Below, piece after piece: positions 54,001 through 64,000 of a stretch of DNA of 64,000 nucleotides. The notes beneath the pieces were generated by a model that was given only the letters and a program-made list of their open reading frames with translations, was not told the origin of the DNA and did not search any database. Position numbers and translations under genes: made by a program. Each line of letters starts with the position of its first letter. The first letter of the stretch is position 1. This stretch comes from Acanthococcus lagerstroemiae (lineage: Eukaryota; Arthropoda; Insecta; Hemiptera; Eriococcidae), in contig CM063109.1 of assembly GCA_031841125.1 (NCBI GenBank), forward strand, positions 7,168,321 to 7,232,320, written 5' to 3'.

Positions 54001-56421
54001 TCTCTTAAACTGATAGGTACCTACCTTTTTAAAGTTTTATCTGAGTTTCAACATTAATTACTACATAAGTAGGTAACGTATGCTGCTAACTGAAGAATGC
54101 AAAAAGAATTGTGTAGGTACATCTACAGAGACTGGAATGTTGCAAGAACTAAATAAGATTACATTTTGATTCTTCATGAACTCATATTCATTTGAAATGG
54201 TTGCTAAATTATTACCCTTTTTTAATGAAAGTTAACCAAAATAGAAATACTAAGCGAAGAATGCGCGAGCACATGTAGGATTGAGTACTAGGAAGTAGGA
54301 ACAGCAATCAGCAATAGATTTATATGGGTCTCATCTCCCATTAGCATAATTTAGAAGTTCTGATATGTTCAATAATCACTGCTGAACATATGGGGATCAT
54401 AACACTGAAGGTTTATTCAATAGTGAACTTTTGAAGCTTTTGACCTTCTCCCCTGTCCCCTGAACTCCCATCCTTAAAATCTACCTTTTTAAATTGTTTT
54501 TTCCCTTTCTCTTCATTTTCGTTCTTCCGTTTCTCCCCGAAATTTGCCGCCCTCAAATTTTTGCCGCTGATGTGGGCAACTGCCCACTTCGCCGAGAAAA
54601 GTAGGAATCCTGAATCCTTATAGTTAGAAGAATGTTTTGTATCGTTCACAAGATAATTTTCAAAATTCTGAAATTAATATGGTTATGCATAATGTTTTTT
54701 CGTTGAAAATCGACTTTCCGTACTCTAAATCTTCCTTCGTAGACTACACTAATAAACTGTGAAGCAATTATTACAAGTATTGAATAACCGCATATTTGTA
54801 GTAAGCCAACACTGTATAATATACCAAGGTGCTCAGTATTAAATTTTTTCGAACTGCTGGCTGCCTACAATCAGTTTATACACAAAATTTTCCTTCGTCG
54901 TCTACAAGATTTTTCCCCCTTCGTCATATATCCGAGTTAGGGCTGTCAAAAAATCGATCCAAAATCGATTTAAATCGATAAGTTTGCCTCTAATCAATTA
55001 CCTATCGATAAGGATCATCGAGTTATCGATTAAATCGATTTTATTTCATGCATAACACTGAAAATTGAAATAAAGGATCCGGAAAAATTGTCTTCCGCTT
55101 CCCGTATTAAAAAGCATATTTCACTGATTGTGTCAGCAAGTGTCCAACACTGCTGTGTTAAACAAGGACAATCTATGTGCAAATTTGAGTTCTCGATGAA
55201 TCATGATAGAGCACACGATTCTACAAAAATTCCTTCGTCGTCTACGAAAAATCCTTCGTCGTCTACAAATCGTATCCCCCTGCCCCAACTAGGGGGTTGG
55301 TAGATTGTTGAATCTCATACATGCCTTAAGGTACATATACGTTACACATTCCATGAAAAAAATCCATCAAAAAATAAATTTAAAAATGCTTTTAAAAAAA
55401 AACCCTAAAATTACGAGTTATTGGGAGAATTACCCACATAGTTTAAACTTTGAAACTACGCTTTCCGCAAAAATACCATGAAGTAGCCAGGAAGCTCAAG
55501 ATTTCCTCCAGTAAGAAATTGATCATATGTTCTTCTCAAATTTATCATATTTTATGTTCCCCCAAATGTCCCTATGGATGCCCGTCTACATGATACATCA
55601 CGAATGACTTGACCATCACTAGCACTCAAAGTACGGTCGAGAGGAGGTGCCAAGTTATAACTCCGTAAGTTAAGAGACCTACCTCCTTACCCTTTTACCC
55701 ATCTACAGTTTCAGTGAAGAATGCTTCCTGGTATGTTTTGAAGCAGATATTGGAAAATGAAAATTTCTATTGTACATTTTTCCTCAGAAACAAGAAAACG
55801 GGGTTTCCTGTTATTTGTATTTATTTATTTTTTGGAAAACTAGGACTTTTCAATATTAATTCTTTTTCGGGAAATGGGAATTCCCATTATTGAATATTAA
55901 GGGGCAGGAAACTGAAATTCCTACCGTAAATTTTGTCCGGGAAAACCAAAATTGGGAATTCTTGCATCAAAATTATAATGGGAAGACGGGAGATCGCAAT
56001 CCGGACAAAAAATTGTCAAAATATTGGGAAGTGGGATGTGAGAATTTTTTTGGGAAATATTCTATGGTTTTAATCGTTTTTCCCCCTTATCTTCTCCTTT
56101 TTCTTGTTTTCTTTTTCGCCCTTCTTTTCTTCTTTCTCGACAGAACCGAACTCTTCAGAGGTAGTATACCTTTACCATCATAAGGCGTTCAGACGCCATC
56201 TAAACTTGACACATACATAAGCTAATTGTACGTACTTGTTCAGGCTCTTCCTTGATAATTGGTACCGCCTCCTCAACCATATCCAACGATTTGCATAATA
56301 TTTCATCAATCAGGTGAATGGGTCCATCGAGCAATATTATGGTCGGCTTGCTGAGATCGATTGCGATCGTAACGGTTACTTCTGCTGTTTGGAGACTCCA
56401 TTTTATTAGTCGGTTTGACTT
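39078..56421 (-). CDS. Lsd-1: Perilipin, lipid storage droplet surface-binding protein 1 type; 3' five exons
   Basis: Lipid-droplet coat protein controlling lipase access to stored triglyceride in fat body (insect perilipin knowledge). Exons on the minus strand: 56421-56236, 49931-49715, 45383-45172, 44977-44732, 39230-39078. GT-AG borders and phases 0,1,0,0 join cleanly to 337 codons. The PAT domain begins KSNRLIKWSLQTAE and continues DGPIHLIDEILCKSLDMVEE, QIYQEAKNYVSSVMEPVLKR, LDNALTVADKYVDKYLPEID. Then come the basic TLKRRLTQRTIYEARELKKQ and DLWVYLSQDEPENQAPP, EQLIVMLTREGARRFVHIAN. The last blocks match Drosophila Lsd-1 better than Lsd-2, as I recall those proteins. The tail is Ser/Thr/Lys-rich and ends GGLTANN. 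The N-terminal exon(s), about 40-50 residues including the start, were not found. Introns reach 6.3 kb and are transposon-filled. Confidence 0.9.
39778..39937. mobile_element. Hairpin MITE with GGATCC-containing arms
   Basis: CATACGCCATTTTGGATCCA, AAAGCGCCCGTCGATGCCG at 39801-39840 and its perfect mirror at 39874-39913. Weaker mirrored flanks AGCGCTA..ATACAAGTAGG / CCACTCGTGTATTCTAGCGCT extend the arms to 39778-39937. It lies in the last Lsd-1 intron. Non-coding. Confidence 0.8.
41060..41309. mobile_element. Foldback MITE with arms of about 105 nt
   Basis: ATATATGAAGGGTA.AGAATCA, TTGCCATTTTACTTCAAGG, GGAATATCTTTGCTGCGCCT on the left are mirrored on the right up to TTCATATAT. The centre is about 35 nt around 41185. 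Non-coding, in the Lsd-1 intron. Confidence 0.82.
41334..41601. mobile_element. PIF/Harbinger-like MITE
   Basis: TIRs CCCGTTGAAGATTTT and AAAATCTTCAACGGG, with TTA on both flanks (41331-41333, 41602-41604). The 3-bp duplication fits PIF/Harbinger. Internal CGT-rich sequence leaves a short open frame without homology. Confidence 0.78.
41605..43490. other. Lsd-1 intron DNA, nothing recognised
   Basis: AT-rich, with a poly-A run near 42393. Open frames of up to 122 codons (41717-42085) lack family motifs. No inverted repeat of note found by eye. Confidence 0.45.
43491..44016. mobile_element. Pogo/Tigger-like MITE carrying a LINE fragment
   Basis: Ends CAGTAAAATCTGTATAAGC and (reverse complement) CAGTAAAATCTGCGTGAGCC, flanked by TA on both sides (43489-43490, 44017-44018). 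TTCCGCC/GGCGGAA blocks lie inside both arms. It contains the LINE RT scrap at 43706-43810 and a (CTTT)n run near 43619. Confidence 0.75.
43706..43810 (+). pseudogene. LINE reverse transcriptase N-terminal fragment
   Basis: The plus-strand frame contains LTDIFNEILNTGKIPKQWLI, the stretch before RT block 1 in Jockey/RTE-type LINEs (L...F...L.TG.IP..W). About 34 codons, with no continuation to the catalytic motifs. It lies wholly inside the pogo-like MITE. Confidence 0.7.
44212..44430. mobile_element. Single-arm copy of the 10907-11530 foldback family
   Basis: ACAAAATGAGTTATTAATAT, GTGTACTCACGTTGAAAAAA, CATCAGTAAACGCTATGT and CTTGAACTTCGAATC match one arm of the foldback in Nak intron 8. The partner arm is missing here, so this is either a solo arm or the ancestral, unfolded unit. 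Confidence 0.75.
44486..44665 (+). mobile_element. tRNA-derived SINE
   Basis: The head GGTAGGCCGAGTGGATAGCG (box A-like) and GGTTCCGGGTTCGAGCCC (box B GGTTCGANNCC) are spaced as in a tRNA gene. The T-stem and acceptor do not fully pair, and a tRNA-unrelated body follows (GGCCGATTTTTCGGCAAGAC, AAAGGGCTAAGACAGCCC), so it is a SINE, not a working tRNA. Part of the tail recurs at about 14213. Confidence 0.65.
45720..47240. repeat. Degenerate CTCTTCAAGACT-type repeat, split by a hAT MITE
   Basis: Short words such as GACTCTTCAAAACTTGTTCA recur irregularly at 45720-45870 and again at 46880-47220, with a weaker patch at about 47860-48000. The hAT MITE (46338-46841) and plain AT-rich DNA separate the patches. 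No clear unit length. Confidence 0.45.
46338..46841. mobile_element. hAT MITE with TTAATCGATTAA arms and perfect 8-bp duplication
   Basis: GAATTCAT lies at 46330-46337 and 46842-46849. The element begins TAGTAATGGTCGATTAATCG and ends ATTAATGCCCATCACTA. ATCGATTAAT-type palindromes recur through both arms. 504 bp, non-coding. Confidence 0.85.
47392..47453. mobile_element. End fragment of the 15313 hAT family
   Basis: The reverse complement reads CATAGGCGCCGACTTATGGA, AAATATGGAGG, a poly-G run and CAGAATCAAAGTTATCACGG, matching the left end of the element at 15313. Confidence 0.65.
48150..48480. repeat. Purine-rich strand-asymmetric tract
   Basis: The plus strand is dominated by GGGAGGAGG, TCTCGTGA and GTGGGGGAGA words in degenerate repetition for about 330 nt. 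Open frames on both strands are by-products of this composition. Confidence 0.5.
50444..50484. repeat. (CCGCCTAT)n microsatellite
   Basis: Five CCGCCTAT-type octamers in tandem, the last two with single changes. In an Lsd-1 intron. Confidence 0.85.
51961..52513. mobile_element. Pogo/Tigger-like MITE with a nested repeat
   Basis: CAGTGAAACTTCTCGTATCC at the left and GGATACGAGAGGTTTCACTG at the right are inverted, with TA flanks at 51959-51960 and 52514-52515. The element at 52079-52299 is inserted inside. One similar end occurs alone near 19615. Confidence 0.78.
52079..52299. mobile_element. Nested element, CCCGATGCGCAA ends and GGGTAACT repeats
   Basis: ACCCGATGCGCAA and TTGCGCATCGGGT are inverted ends. 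Inside, the block GGGTAACTTTTCCGCGGGTA, ACTGGGTAACTAGAGGGT occurs twice in tandem. A 47-bp relic of the family lies at 31755. Confidence 0.65.
52871..53504. mobile_element. MITE with AATTGATCGCAC subterminal repeats
   Basis: The left end TACGGTGGCC and the right end (reverse complement) TACCGTAAGGTTCC are imperfect TIRs. AATTGTTCGCA / AATTGATCGCA words repeat three or more times just inside both ends in opposite orientation. Non-coding. Confidence 0.6.
53505..56235. other. Lsd-1 intron DNA between the first two exons found
   Basis: AT-rich. CCTTCGTCGTCTAC is repeated at about 54893, 55232 and 55252. An ATCGAT-rich patch at about 54945-55045 (AGGGCTGTCAAAAAATCGAT) looks like one end of a hAT-type element. 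No exon recognised. Confidence 0.45.
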
Positions 56422-56744
56422 CTGCAAAACAAACATGTTTATACTTACTAGCAGAATAGTAAGGAACTGGTTTATTACAGATTTTTCCGGACAGCCAATA
56501 AGAACACAGGAAACATAATAACAAACACTTATGAAAAATGAGAAAGGAATGTAGACTAACTTTACCATGGGGTACCTACTGAAATCAGCCAATAGGTATT
56601 TATCTAGGTAGTAAAAAACCCTGCTCTCTAGAGTGAGCTGAGCTGAGGTAGCTGAGGTGACGTGACATTCTTGTAATGTAAAGAAACATAATAGTGTTGC
56701 TCAAGTAGAATTTTCAGTTCAAAGTAGGGTACTATATAGTCTCC

Positions 56745-57310
56745 ACACAGGTATATTGGACCACCATTTTGATTCCCAAGTTAGTCCGAGCATTCTCGAA
56801 CGCATTCGCCGGGTGATCAAAGATGTTCGGACTATTGGGAATCAAAATGCCAGTCCATTCGTCCATTGTACCCGTGTGAAACTATTGCACCTTATTCAAA
56901 GCGGGCCGTGCATTGGATAGTGAAGTTGATCAAGATGACCGAATGGTGCCATAGTTGAGCTAGTAATAGAATCAGGGATCCCAATTTTAGTTGCGAAATT
57001 CATTTCAATGATGTTCATACCTCAAGAACTTCCAAACTTTTCGAAATTACGATTAGTTTTGGATTCAACAGGAAAATAAATGCGAGAAGTACCGCATAAA
57101 AAAAATGCAATCTGAAATTGTGTTTTGTAGAAAACTCTCTTAATATAAATGATGTGAATGGAAAAATAACAACTGCCACATGATTCTAAGTGTATCTGAA
57201 TGTAGAATTCAAAACTTCAATCAAAGTTCGAAAAGTCAGAATTCCCGGAGATATGACATATTTTGAACTGACCTTTTGCAATCAAAATGGTGGATCAGTT
57301 GTACCCATGA
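56745..57310. mobile_element. MITE with GACCACCATTTTGATT ends
   Basis: GGACCACCATTTTGATTCCC near 56760 is mirrored by GCAATCAAAATGGTGGATC near 57280. A further inverted copy (TTGGGAATCAAAATG, 56838) forms an inner hairpin with the left end. Non-coding; ends approximate. Confidence 0.55.
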
Positions 57311-58487
57311 CCCCTACCAGCACTTATGTGTAATTGGAAGAGAAAATTTGTAGTCTTGTTTGTTTCCGTCAACTATGGGTCATTATGTCATTATTACTAG
57401 TCTCCAACATTTATGTTCAGCTTTTGATAGTAGTTTATCACACGACCTCCGCGTTCATTGTTTATGTTCACATCAATCACGTTTTCTTTAGCATGAGAAA
57501 CCTAGGTTATAGTTACACATACAGTAACCCAAAGATAATAATGAAGTAGCCAACTAATATTTGATGTCCTGCCACTCCTCATGCACAAATATGTACTTTA
57601 CGCTGTAGATCAATGCATATTCTCTCTCTCTTTTTCTTTTTATGAATTAGGTAATAAGCACTCTGTTCTTTCATCATTCGTTTTTTTCCTTCCCAGCTAA
57701 AAATTTTTAGCAGCTCTACTATTGGCGAATAGTAGCAAGTGGTTCTATCACCACTACTATAATAAAAATTATCATGTATAAACTTGATGAATTAGCGCTT
57801 AAGATATAACATTGTGCTGTTCAGGAATAGTCACATGTTCTCAGAATTCAGGGTCATTTCCTATGGGCAAATCGCTGTTTCCTGTATCCTATTGTTGATA
57901 TACACATCATCTCAAGTCCACCATACCAAGTCTTCAACGGAATCTTAGAATGCTCAAGACTGTTAACCCTAGATCGCAAAGTTTGTTTTTCTTCAATCAT
58001 TGAATTTGGAATTATAGCTCATGAATACCTAGTTAGCGTTTCAATCTTAGGTTCGTCCGCAAATTTTTTATCACTAGGATCAGACCAACAGTCCTACCTC
58101 TTGCAAATGCAAGCTTTCAACAATCGCAAACACTTCTGGATGTGTCCATCTTTAACCCTTGAACGATGAGATGAAGAAAAACATGTGCAGAAGTGGTTAC
58201 GTTGCTCGTGCAAGTAAGAAAACATAAGTATTTGGAAAGTGTCAGTTTTCTCTAAGGACACTATATGTATAATGCTTAATGTTTCACTGTTGTTGATATG
58301 CATGCATAATATAAGGTCTACTCTATAGGGTACTCAACAAACTGTCATGTAGCCAGGTGGGGGAGGGGGCGACGGGGCGCTTGCCTCAGTAGACAGAGAT
58401 TGAAGTTATGCATTACCCGACATTAATAAATATTTCAGCGGTAAAATAATTTTAAAAAACATGTTTTTCGAAAATTCTACGTTTTTT

Positions 58488-58800
58488 TGAAATTATCTCG
58501 ATAAATATGTTTTCTAAAGAAAAATTGTACAAGACTTTTTTGTAGAAAATTTAACAAGTAATATTTTATGTTACTTGCACTTCGGTCCTAAAATGAATAT
58601 TTGTTTAGATAACTGTGATTTAGCTGGTAAAGACTAGTTATGAAAGAAAAAATAACAAAAGCCAGGTTCCTTGAAACTTTTACACATTGTTGCGATTATC
58701 TCGGTAAATATGCGTTCTAGAGAAAAGTTGTACGAAATATTTTTTATAGAAAATTTAACAATAGATATTTTATGTTATATGCATTTTGGTCCTGAAGTTG
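58488..58800. repeat. Tandem duplication, unit about 203 bp
   Basis: ATTATCTCGATAAATATG...TTCTAAAGAAAAATTGTAC...AGAAAATTTAACAA...TTTTATGTTA...CATTTTGGTCCT-like blocks occur at about 58490 and again at about 58693 in the same order. Only the first 110 nt of each unit align well. Confidence 0.65.
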
Positions 58801-59317
58801 ATATGTTCCGAGATATTCACGATTTTCTTGTAAAATCTCAGTATTACACATAAGTTCAAGGTCAAAGCACTACGGGTTAGTGACCTCAGATTGAGCTCGA
58901 ATTCTTTATAGCGAGTTTCTAGGTCCATTGGAACAAATTTCAGTGCGCACTCAGTCGATTGGCGAAAGCTTGTATAAAATAAGAGATACCCCTGGTAGCA
59001 TGAGAAGCGATAGATGAGCAGCGCTACTAGCAGCATGACAGGTGGCGCTCAACACTACAGCATTTTCTAGAGATATCAGCGTATAGGAGCAGTTGCTACC
59101 TATGTTGGCATTTCCTTAGCAGTGTTACTAGCAGCACACCTATAGTGCACACACGAGCAAATCATAGTAGCGCACTTACAATTCTAGTCTCAAGGCTACT
59201 AATGCTCACTAGCAGCAAAATGTGGTAGCTTGTATCTTCACTGCACCCTCAATATTTGTTTCATGTCTCAATATTACATTTCAGGATACTTGACACTTTG
59301 TTTTCTTTTTCCGATAA

Positions 59318-59354
<37 letters not shown>

Positions 59355-59482
59355 TTTTTAATATCCTAGAAGGATTATAATCTTAAATTTATGTATTGTA
59401 AATAGGTATACCTACATATGCTGGTTACGTTCATCTTGCTATGAATCTTGATACCATCTGCTATCTTATGCCCAGTCATGTA

Positions 59483-59699
59483 CCGTCAAATGGGGTATCT
59501 TGGAACAACCGGGTAATTTGGAACATACCAGGAGACATGCGTAAGAGCCACATTTTACTTGCCCACTTAAACTAATATCCTTGAACCTCTCCAGTCATAT
59601 ACAAGCATGAGCAATGAACCGTCGAAATCCACAGATACAGTTTAAGCCTGTTGGTGTGTCTCAAGTTATACGGCTGTTTCAAGATACCCCAGTTGACGA
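59483..59699. mobile_element. MITE with CGTCAAATGGGGTATCTTGG ends and TA duplication
   Basis: The left end CGTCAAATGGGGTATCTTGG and the right end (reverse complement) CGTCAACTGGGGTATCTTGA extend inward for about 45 nt with mismatches. TA flanks at 59481-59482 and 59700-59701 suggest a Tc1/mariner or pogo source. 217 bp, non-coding. Confidence 0.75.
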
Positions 59700-61230
59700 T
59701 ACTCACGCGACTTTTTTGGCACCCACTTCCCAAATGACGAGGCTTATGCTGACGTCCGAAGAATGGATTGCCATTAATTTAACCTTAACCGCGTGCTAAA
59801 GACGGGTTAGTGGATATTGTCTGGGGAGCTTGAAGTACAGTGCAAAGCGTGGCTGTATTACTATGCATTCGGACAAGGAGGGCTTTATATTCTTGCCTAC
59901 TAGAAATGCCAGTTCTACCAGCTGACGAAAATTTTTAGAATTGAGAAAAAATAAAGTCAATCCCTTAAGATTTTATCACTTGACTGTAAAGTTTGCCACA
60001 TTTCCCAACCAGATATGGAAAACAAGTCGGTACAAAGAATCCGAATCGGAATTCTCGGACTCTGAATTATTCTCCCTTGGATTCAAATTCTGAGATTCTG
60101 GATCCAGTCTTTTGGTGAATTTGGATTTTTGAATTCTGTTTGTTCGTAGGATCTGCTAGGATTTTGTTTTTTTACAGAATTTGTACCAGGATTTTGAACG
60201 CACCCGTGTTTTAAAAAGCACTTTCTTGGATTTTAGAATCCGCTTTAGATTCGTGCATTCAGAATTTCTTTTCTTCATTTCTTTGTTGATCATTTTCGAA
60301 TTCATTACAACTCATCGCCAACTGGTAGAAATTTGTGCGGAGAGTTATTCAGCTTTTTCAAATACTTTTATTTTGAACAACATCGTATCACCATGCCATC
60401 ACGTTTATTTGTGGACTTGATGAAAGCATGAACTTTCAGATCAGGGGTTATCACAGCTGAGTAATGTACTTTCTTACGTATGGGTGTAGTCTAAACTGCC
60501 CGTGCAGAATCAGGACTCATCTCACACCATTCATTACAACATTTTTAATGGCTCATAGCGATAACTCCTTCATTTTGATTCTAGTACCACTTTCGCCGTC
60601 ATGTTGTAAGAGTACCAGCTACGCGATTTTGAAGGCGTTCGATTCATCTCAAACGTTGATGATTTTCAGAGCATATGAAACACAAAACGGAAACGATTAT
60701 ATACAGTCGAGTTCTTTTTGATCTTAGGAGCGGATCTTCGACTGCTAAGTCTTGTTTACCGATGACAGAGTCAATACACCTACACCTGTCTGATTCGCAT
60801 GTTGAAGAAAAAATTCGTGTCACTCGATTTAAAGACCGTAACTTTCCGAGTCGATGTTACGGCGCCATAACCACAGGTATCTACGAAATATTACGTTCAT
60901 TCGACCGTTCATGTGTTTACGTGCGCAGATTTTTTGTAATGATTCGACATATTTGAAAAGCAATACTGAACAGGTCATCGAAATCGCGAATGCAGCCAGA
61001 GAGATGCTTTGTAACCGGTTTCAAGCGAATTGCCGGGTCATCGTAAATACATCAAAAAGGTGTGTCATTAATTAGTCGGGAATAGTACTATTTGCACTAT
61101 TCTCGATACGTCGCTTTATTTCGAGAAAAGTGACTGCTAAACTGCACGAGGGCCCTGGAGAATACCCATCGTTAAGGTACTAAAGGTCAAACTGTAGCAG
61201 CGTAGAGAAAGAATTCGGGCCTGAGGTAAA

Positions 61231-63260
61231 GGCCTAGCTCAGTATGATAGGTGAATCGGTCCAAGTCGATGTTTTCAAATTTTTCTTTAATCCTCTATTT
61301 GCATTCGTAAAAAAATTTCAGAGTCGATTGCGCCTCCAGACGGGTGAGACCTTGAAATATGCGATTGTCACACATTTTTAACTCATTCCCGGGCATTTTT
61401 TGGTCGAATGGTACGACAGTGGCATGTAAGCGAAGGCTCCCACTGTGCAACCAAATGTTTTAAGAATTTTTTCTACCTTTTTTGACCTCCAAAATCGATT
61501 TTCAAAATTTGAAAATGGCGCCCACACCGCCATTTTTGAGTTGGTAAAAAACTGTTAGTTTGCAAGTATTTCTCAATGTATTCCCCACCTTCATGCCAAT
61601 TTTTAGCATTTTTAGAGTGGTGGCATCTAACACACCTGAACGCTCAAAAAATATTCCCCCCCCCACTAATTTAGTAAGAGTTACATGGAGGGGAATTTTC
61701 TGTTAAAACTTTCTCCTACAATTTTTAGCTACCAACGTACTTTTAACGGGAGATATATATGAGACTACATGTATGGTGCAAGTTTGAAGCAGGTTTGATT
61801 TATGGACGCTAGCGCTGTTAGTGCTTAGATTAGCAAAGTTCTAAATTGCGTTTTTTTCCAGTTTTACTTGGATTATTCATTTTTTGAGTCGAGCGTGTGT
61901 TTCTTCCAATTTAGCTGGAAAAATCCTGCGTTTTGATACTCATATTGCCTTGTTTTAGAAAGAATATTTTCGCATATTTTAGAATTTTTAGGAATCTTTT
62001 TTGCATACTTTGAGATTTTTAGCGCATATTTCATGCGTACATTTCGCGATTTGTACCGCATAAAAAAACTTGCCCTACCTGCCTAACTTGAACTTTCGTT
62101 AGAACCTGTATATTTTCGAATGATTTCGACATAGATATGCTTAATGGCTAGGGATGAAACTAAAATTCTATGCACAAGAGAACGTCATTTCTGTTTGTAG
62201 AAAAACGACCCGATGTTTTTTCTTAATTTCTTCAACTAGTGTGTATATTCATATCAAATTCTTCCATTCGGGCTGCTCAAGGCAATGGCGCGCTCTTGTC
62301 GTTTACCTTGTAACCCTGATCAAAGGGAATATTTCATTTACAAGCATATGACGAAATCTCAAAATATTATGAAAACGAAAAGCGTTTATCGAAAAAATGA
62401 TTAGAACAAAATTTATAGTACATAAAAGTTTCCTTCTATTGAGTTCATTTTTATTTCAATCTGATAAATTTTTCTAAAATGTGTAGGGTATCAGTAGTTC
62501 CTTTTTTTCACGTCCTTAACATGGTAGAGGGCGACTCTTTCGCGCTGACCGTCCTGATTCATTGAAACTCATAGTTAAACCAAATAAAAGGCCAACAATA
62601 CAGATTATCTAGGTATACAAAAATTTTCTAGGTACACTTCATTTTCTTCTTTTTTTTCTTCTTCTTCTTATTTCCTGACTTCATTTGGATTATCTATCTA
62701 AACTCAGTATAGTAAAAATAGAGAAGTATCATATCTCCGGTGAAAAAGTTCCTAGGTAGCTAAAAAGCTTACAGGGACATAGCTCTTACTTAAGAAGAAA
62801 TTGGTACTGGATCTAGTTCTTCAGTTTCATGAGCAAAATCAATGAGGGAAAAGAATAATAATAATTTGAGCGTTTAGGTATGTGCTACTACACTAAACCT
62901 GCTGAAAATTGGCATAAATGTGAGGAATACATTGAGAAATATTTGCAAATTAAAGTTCAAAACTGGCTGCGTAGGCACCATTTTCAAAATTTCAAATTCG
63001 ATTTTAGAGATGAAAAAAGGGTAGAATAAAAATTCAAAAGTTTAGTTGAATTCATCCTGGGAGCCTTCACTTACATGACAAGTTTCGTGCCATTTGACCA
63101 AAAAATGTCCGAGACTGAGCTGAAAGTATGAAAATCATGTATGGGTAGGATTATGACGATCGGCTTTGAAATTTTCTTTTTTTACCACTGCAAACAGAGG
63201 ACTGAAGAAAAATTTGAAAAAATCGACTTAGTCCGATTCGCCTATCATACTGGGCTATAG
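61231..63260. mobile_element. Large foldback element, arms of about 400 nt
   Basis: The left arm (about 61231-61655) shares mirrored blocks with the right arm (about 62860-63260): CAGTATGATAGG.GAATCGG, TTTTCAAATTTTTCTT, GGCATTTTTTGGTC.AATGG, GAAGGCTCCCA, ATTTCTCAATGTATTCC and ATGCCAATTTT.AGCA. The middle of about 1.2 kb is AT-rich with no transposase frame. Many mismatches and small gaps suggest an older insertion. Non-autonomous class II by structure; superfamily unknown. Confidence 0.75.
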
Positions 63261-64000
63261 CCGTTGTCGCTGCCCCCCCCCTCTATACTATAGCAAAATG
63301 CACATGGTAAATGTACACCAGCGGAACGAGCGAACAAATTGTCATTTTCTTATTGAATTGTATTCAAGAAGGTACTATTTTCGCCTTATTCTTATTGGGT
63401 TTTAATTGAATATCAATATCTTGAGTCAGGAGGTGGGTTCAAAACAGAATCTAGCTGGATCCTGAATAATTTTTTCCTGGACTCAGGTCCGGTGCAACTA
63501 CATGGAGAGACTAGTGGGGACTACTGCACCTCTATAAAGAAAAATTTTCACTGGAAATGCCTCAGAAGTAGGCTACTAGTAGAAAAGTTCAACAACATCT
63601 CAAAGAAGCCCACCAGTGTCTTAAAAAAACTGAAGAAATCTTAGTCTCACAGAATCTCAAACCAATCCAATCAAACGGGATCCTTTGTATGTGTTGAAGC
63701 AGTGGCCTAGCCAAGGGGGGTGTCTTGACCTTTCCTCCTTTACAATTTCGTCAAGTAGTGGTTTTTCCAATTTTAGCACCCCCTCAAACCACCTTCCTCC
63801 TTTGGTCAAGACCAGCCTCTCTTGAACACTAGGCTGGCTACAACACTGTGTTGAGTTTTGAAAGTCTTAAATGAGCCTCGAGGAATGTTATTTTTTGTTT
63901 ATTTATATTGACATTTAGTATAGGCGTACAATGTTACATTTCTATTATTTCTTTCTGTCATGTCTGAGAGTCACCACCTACTCCGCCCACCGATGGAATA

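Larger units (their letters stand above)
56422..64000. other. Region 5' of the first Lsd-1 exon found; no coding exon recognised
   Basis: The missing Lsd-1 start exon(s) should lie on the minus strand to the right of 56421, here or beyond the window. I searched by eye for a short exon with the usual PAT N-terminus ending at a donor and found none. The stretch holds MITEs at 56745-57310 and 59483-59699, a tandem duplication at 58488-58800, T-rich tracts near 59318, and a 2 kb foldback at 61231-63260. The open frames at 60464-61075 lack family motifs. Confidence 0.5.

Noticed and set aside
56306..56524. Alternative Lsd-1 start at the ATG within its first exon found (frame beginning MESPNSR)
   Set aside because: This frame ends in a stop within the exon. 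The other frame, KSNRLIKWSLQTAE, matches perilipins and splices in phase to the next exon.
60464..61075. Adjacent plus-strand frames as a possible transposase remnant
   Set aside because: No DDE, zinc-finger or other diagnostic residues could be recognised in any frame, so no claim is made.

Overview
The window looks like nuclear DNA from an insect, probably a hemipteran such as a mealybug, scale insect or aphid relative. All three recognisable genes are split by GT-AG introns and match insect families. The surrounding DNA is AT-rich, crowded with small DNA transposons and dotted with runs of 8 or more G or C. Motifs such as TAGGTACCTAC and ACTCGTA recur in introns. The species assignment is inference; the gene identities rest on protein similarity read by eye.

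Three genes are supported. (1) Nak/AAK1-like kinase, plus strand, 1884-17536, eleven exons, 958 codons. Its 5' exons, with the ATP-binding lobe and HRD loop, lie left of the window. It would phosphorylate the AP-2 mu subunit in clathrin endocytosis. (2) A complete prolyl oligopeptidase, plus strand, 30478-37317, sixteen coding exons, 734 aa. Every catalytic and proline-pocket residue I could check is present. It begins with a tiny exon encoding a hydrophobic signal-like leader, which suggests a secreted form of a normally cytosolic enzyme. (3) A perilipin of the insect Lsd-1 type, minus strand, 39078-56421, five exons, 337 codons. Its first exon(s) were not found. It coats lipid droplets. The peptidase and perilipin genes are convergent, with about 1.8 kb between stop codons. 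Nothing suggests the three genes form one pathway.

Layout: 1-1883 is upstream Nak intron with a LINE scrap. 1884-17536 is Nak, including one 6.4 kb intron full of foldbacks. 17537-30477 is intergenic: a four-level nested transposon stack (about 18100-20526), a satellite of about 155 bp period (about 25060-25915), and an R1-clade LINE tail with a perfect 17-bp target duplication (26149-26954). 30478-37317 is the peptidase gene with three hairpin MITEs in introns. 39078-56421 is Lsd-1 with introns full of hAT, PIF/Harbinger-like and pogo-like MITEs plus a tRNA-derived SINE. 56422-64000 has no recognised coding exon but holds further MITEs, a tandem duplication and a 2 kb foldback with arms of about 400 nt.

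The most interesting points are the signal-bearing prolyl oligopeptidase with an altered nucleophile elbow, the density of long inverted repeats inside gene introns, the dated transposon nest, three consecutive frame-neutral Nak exons, and the many poly-G/poly-C tracts.
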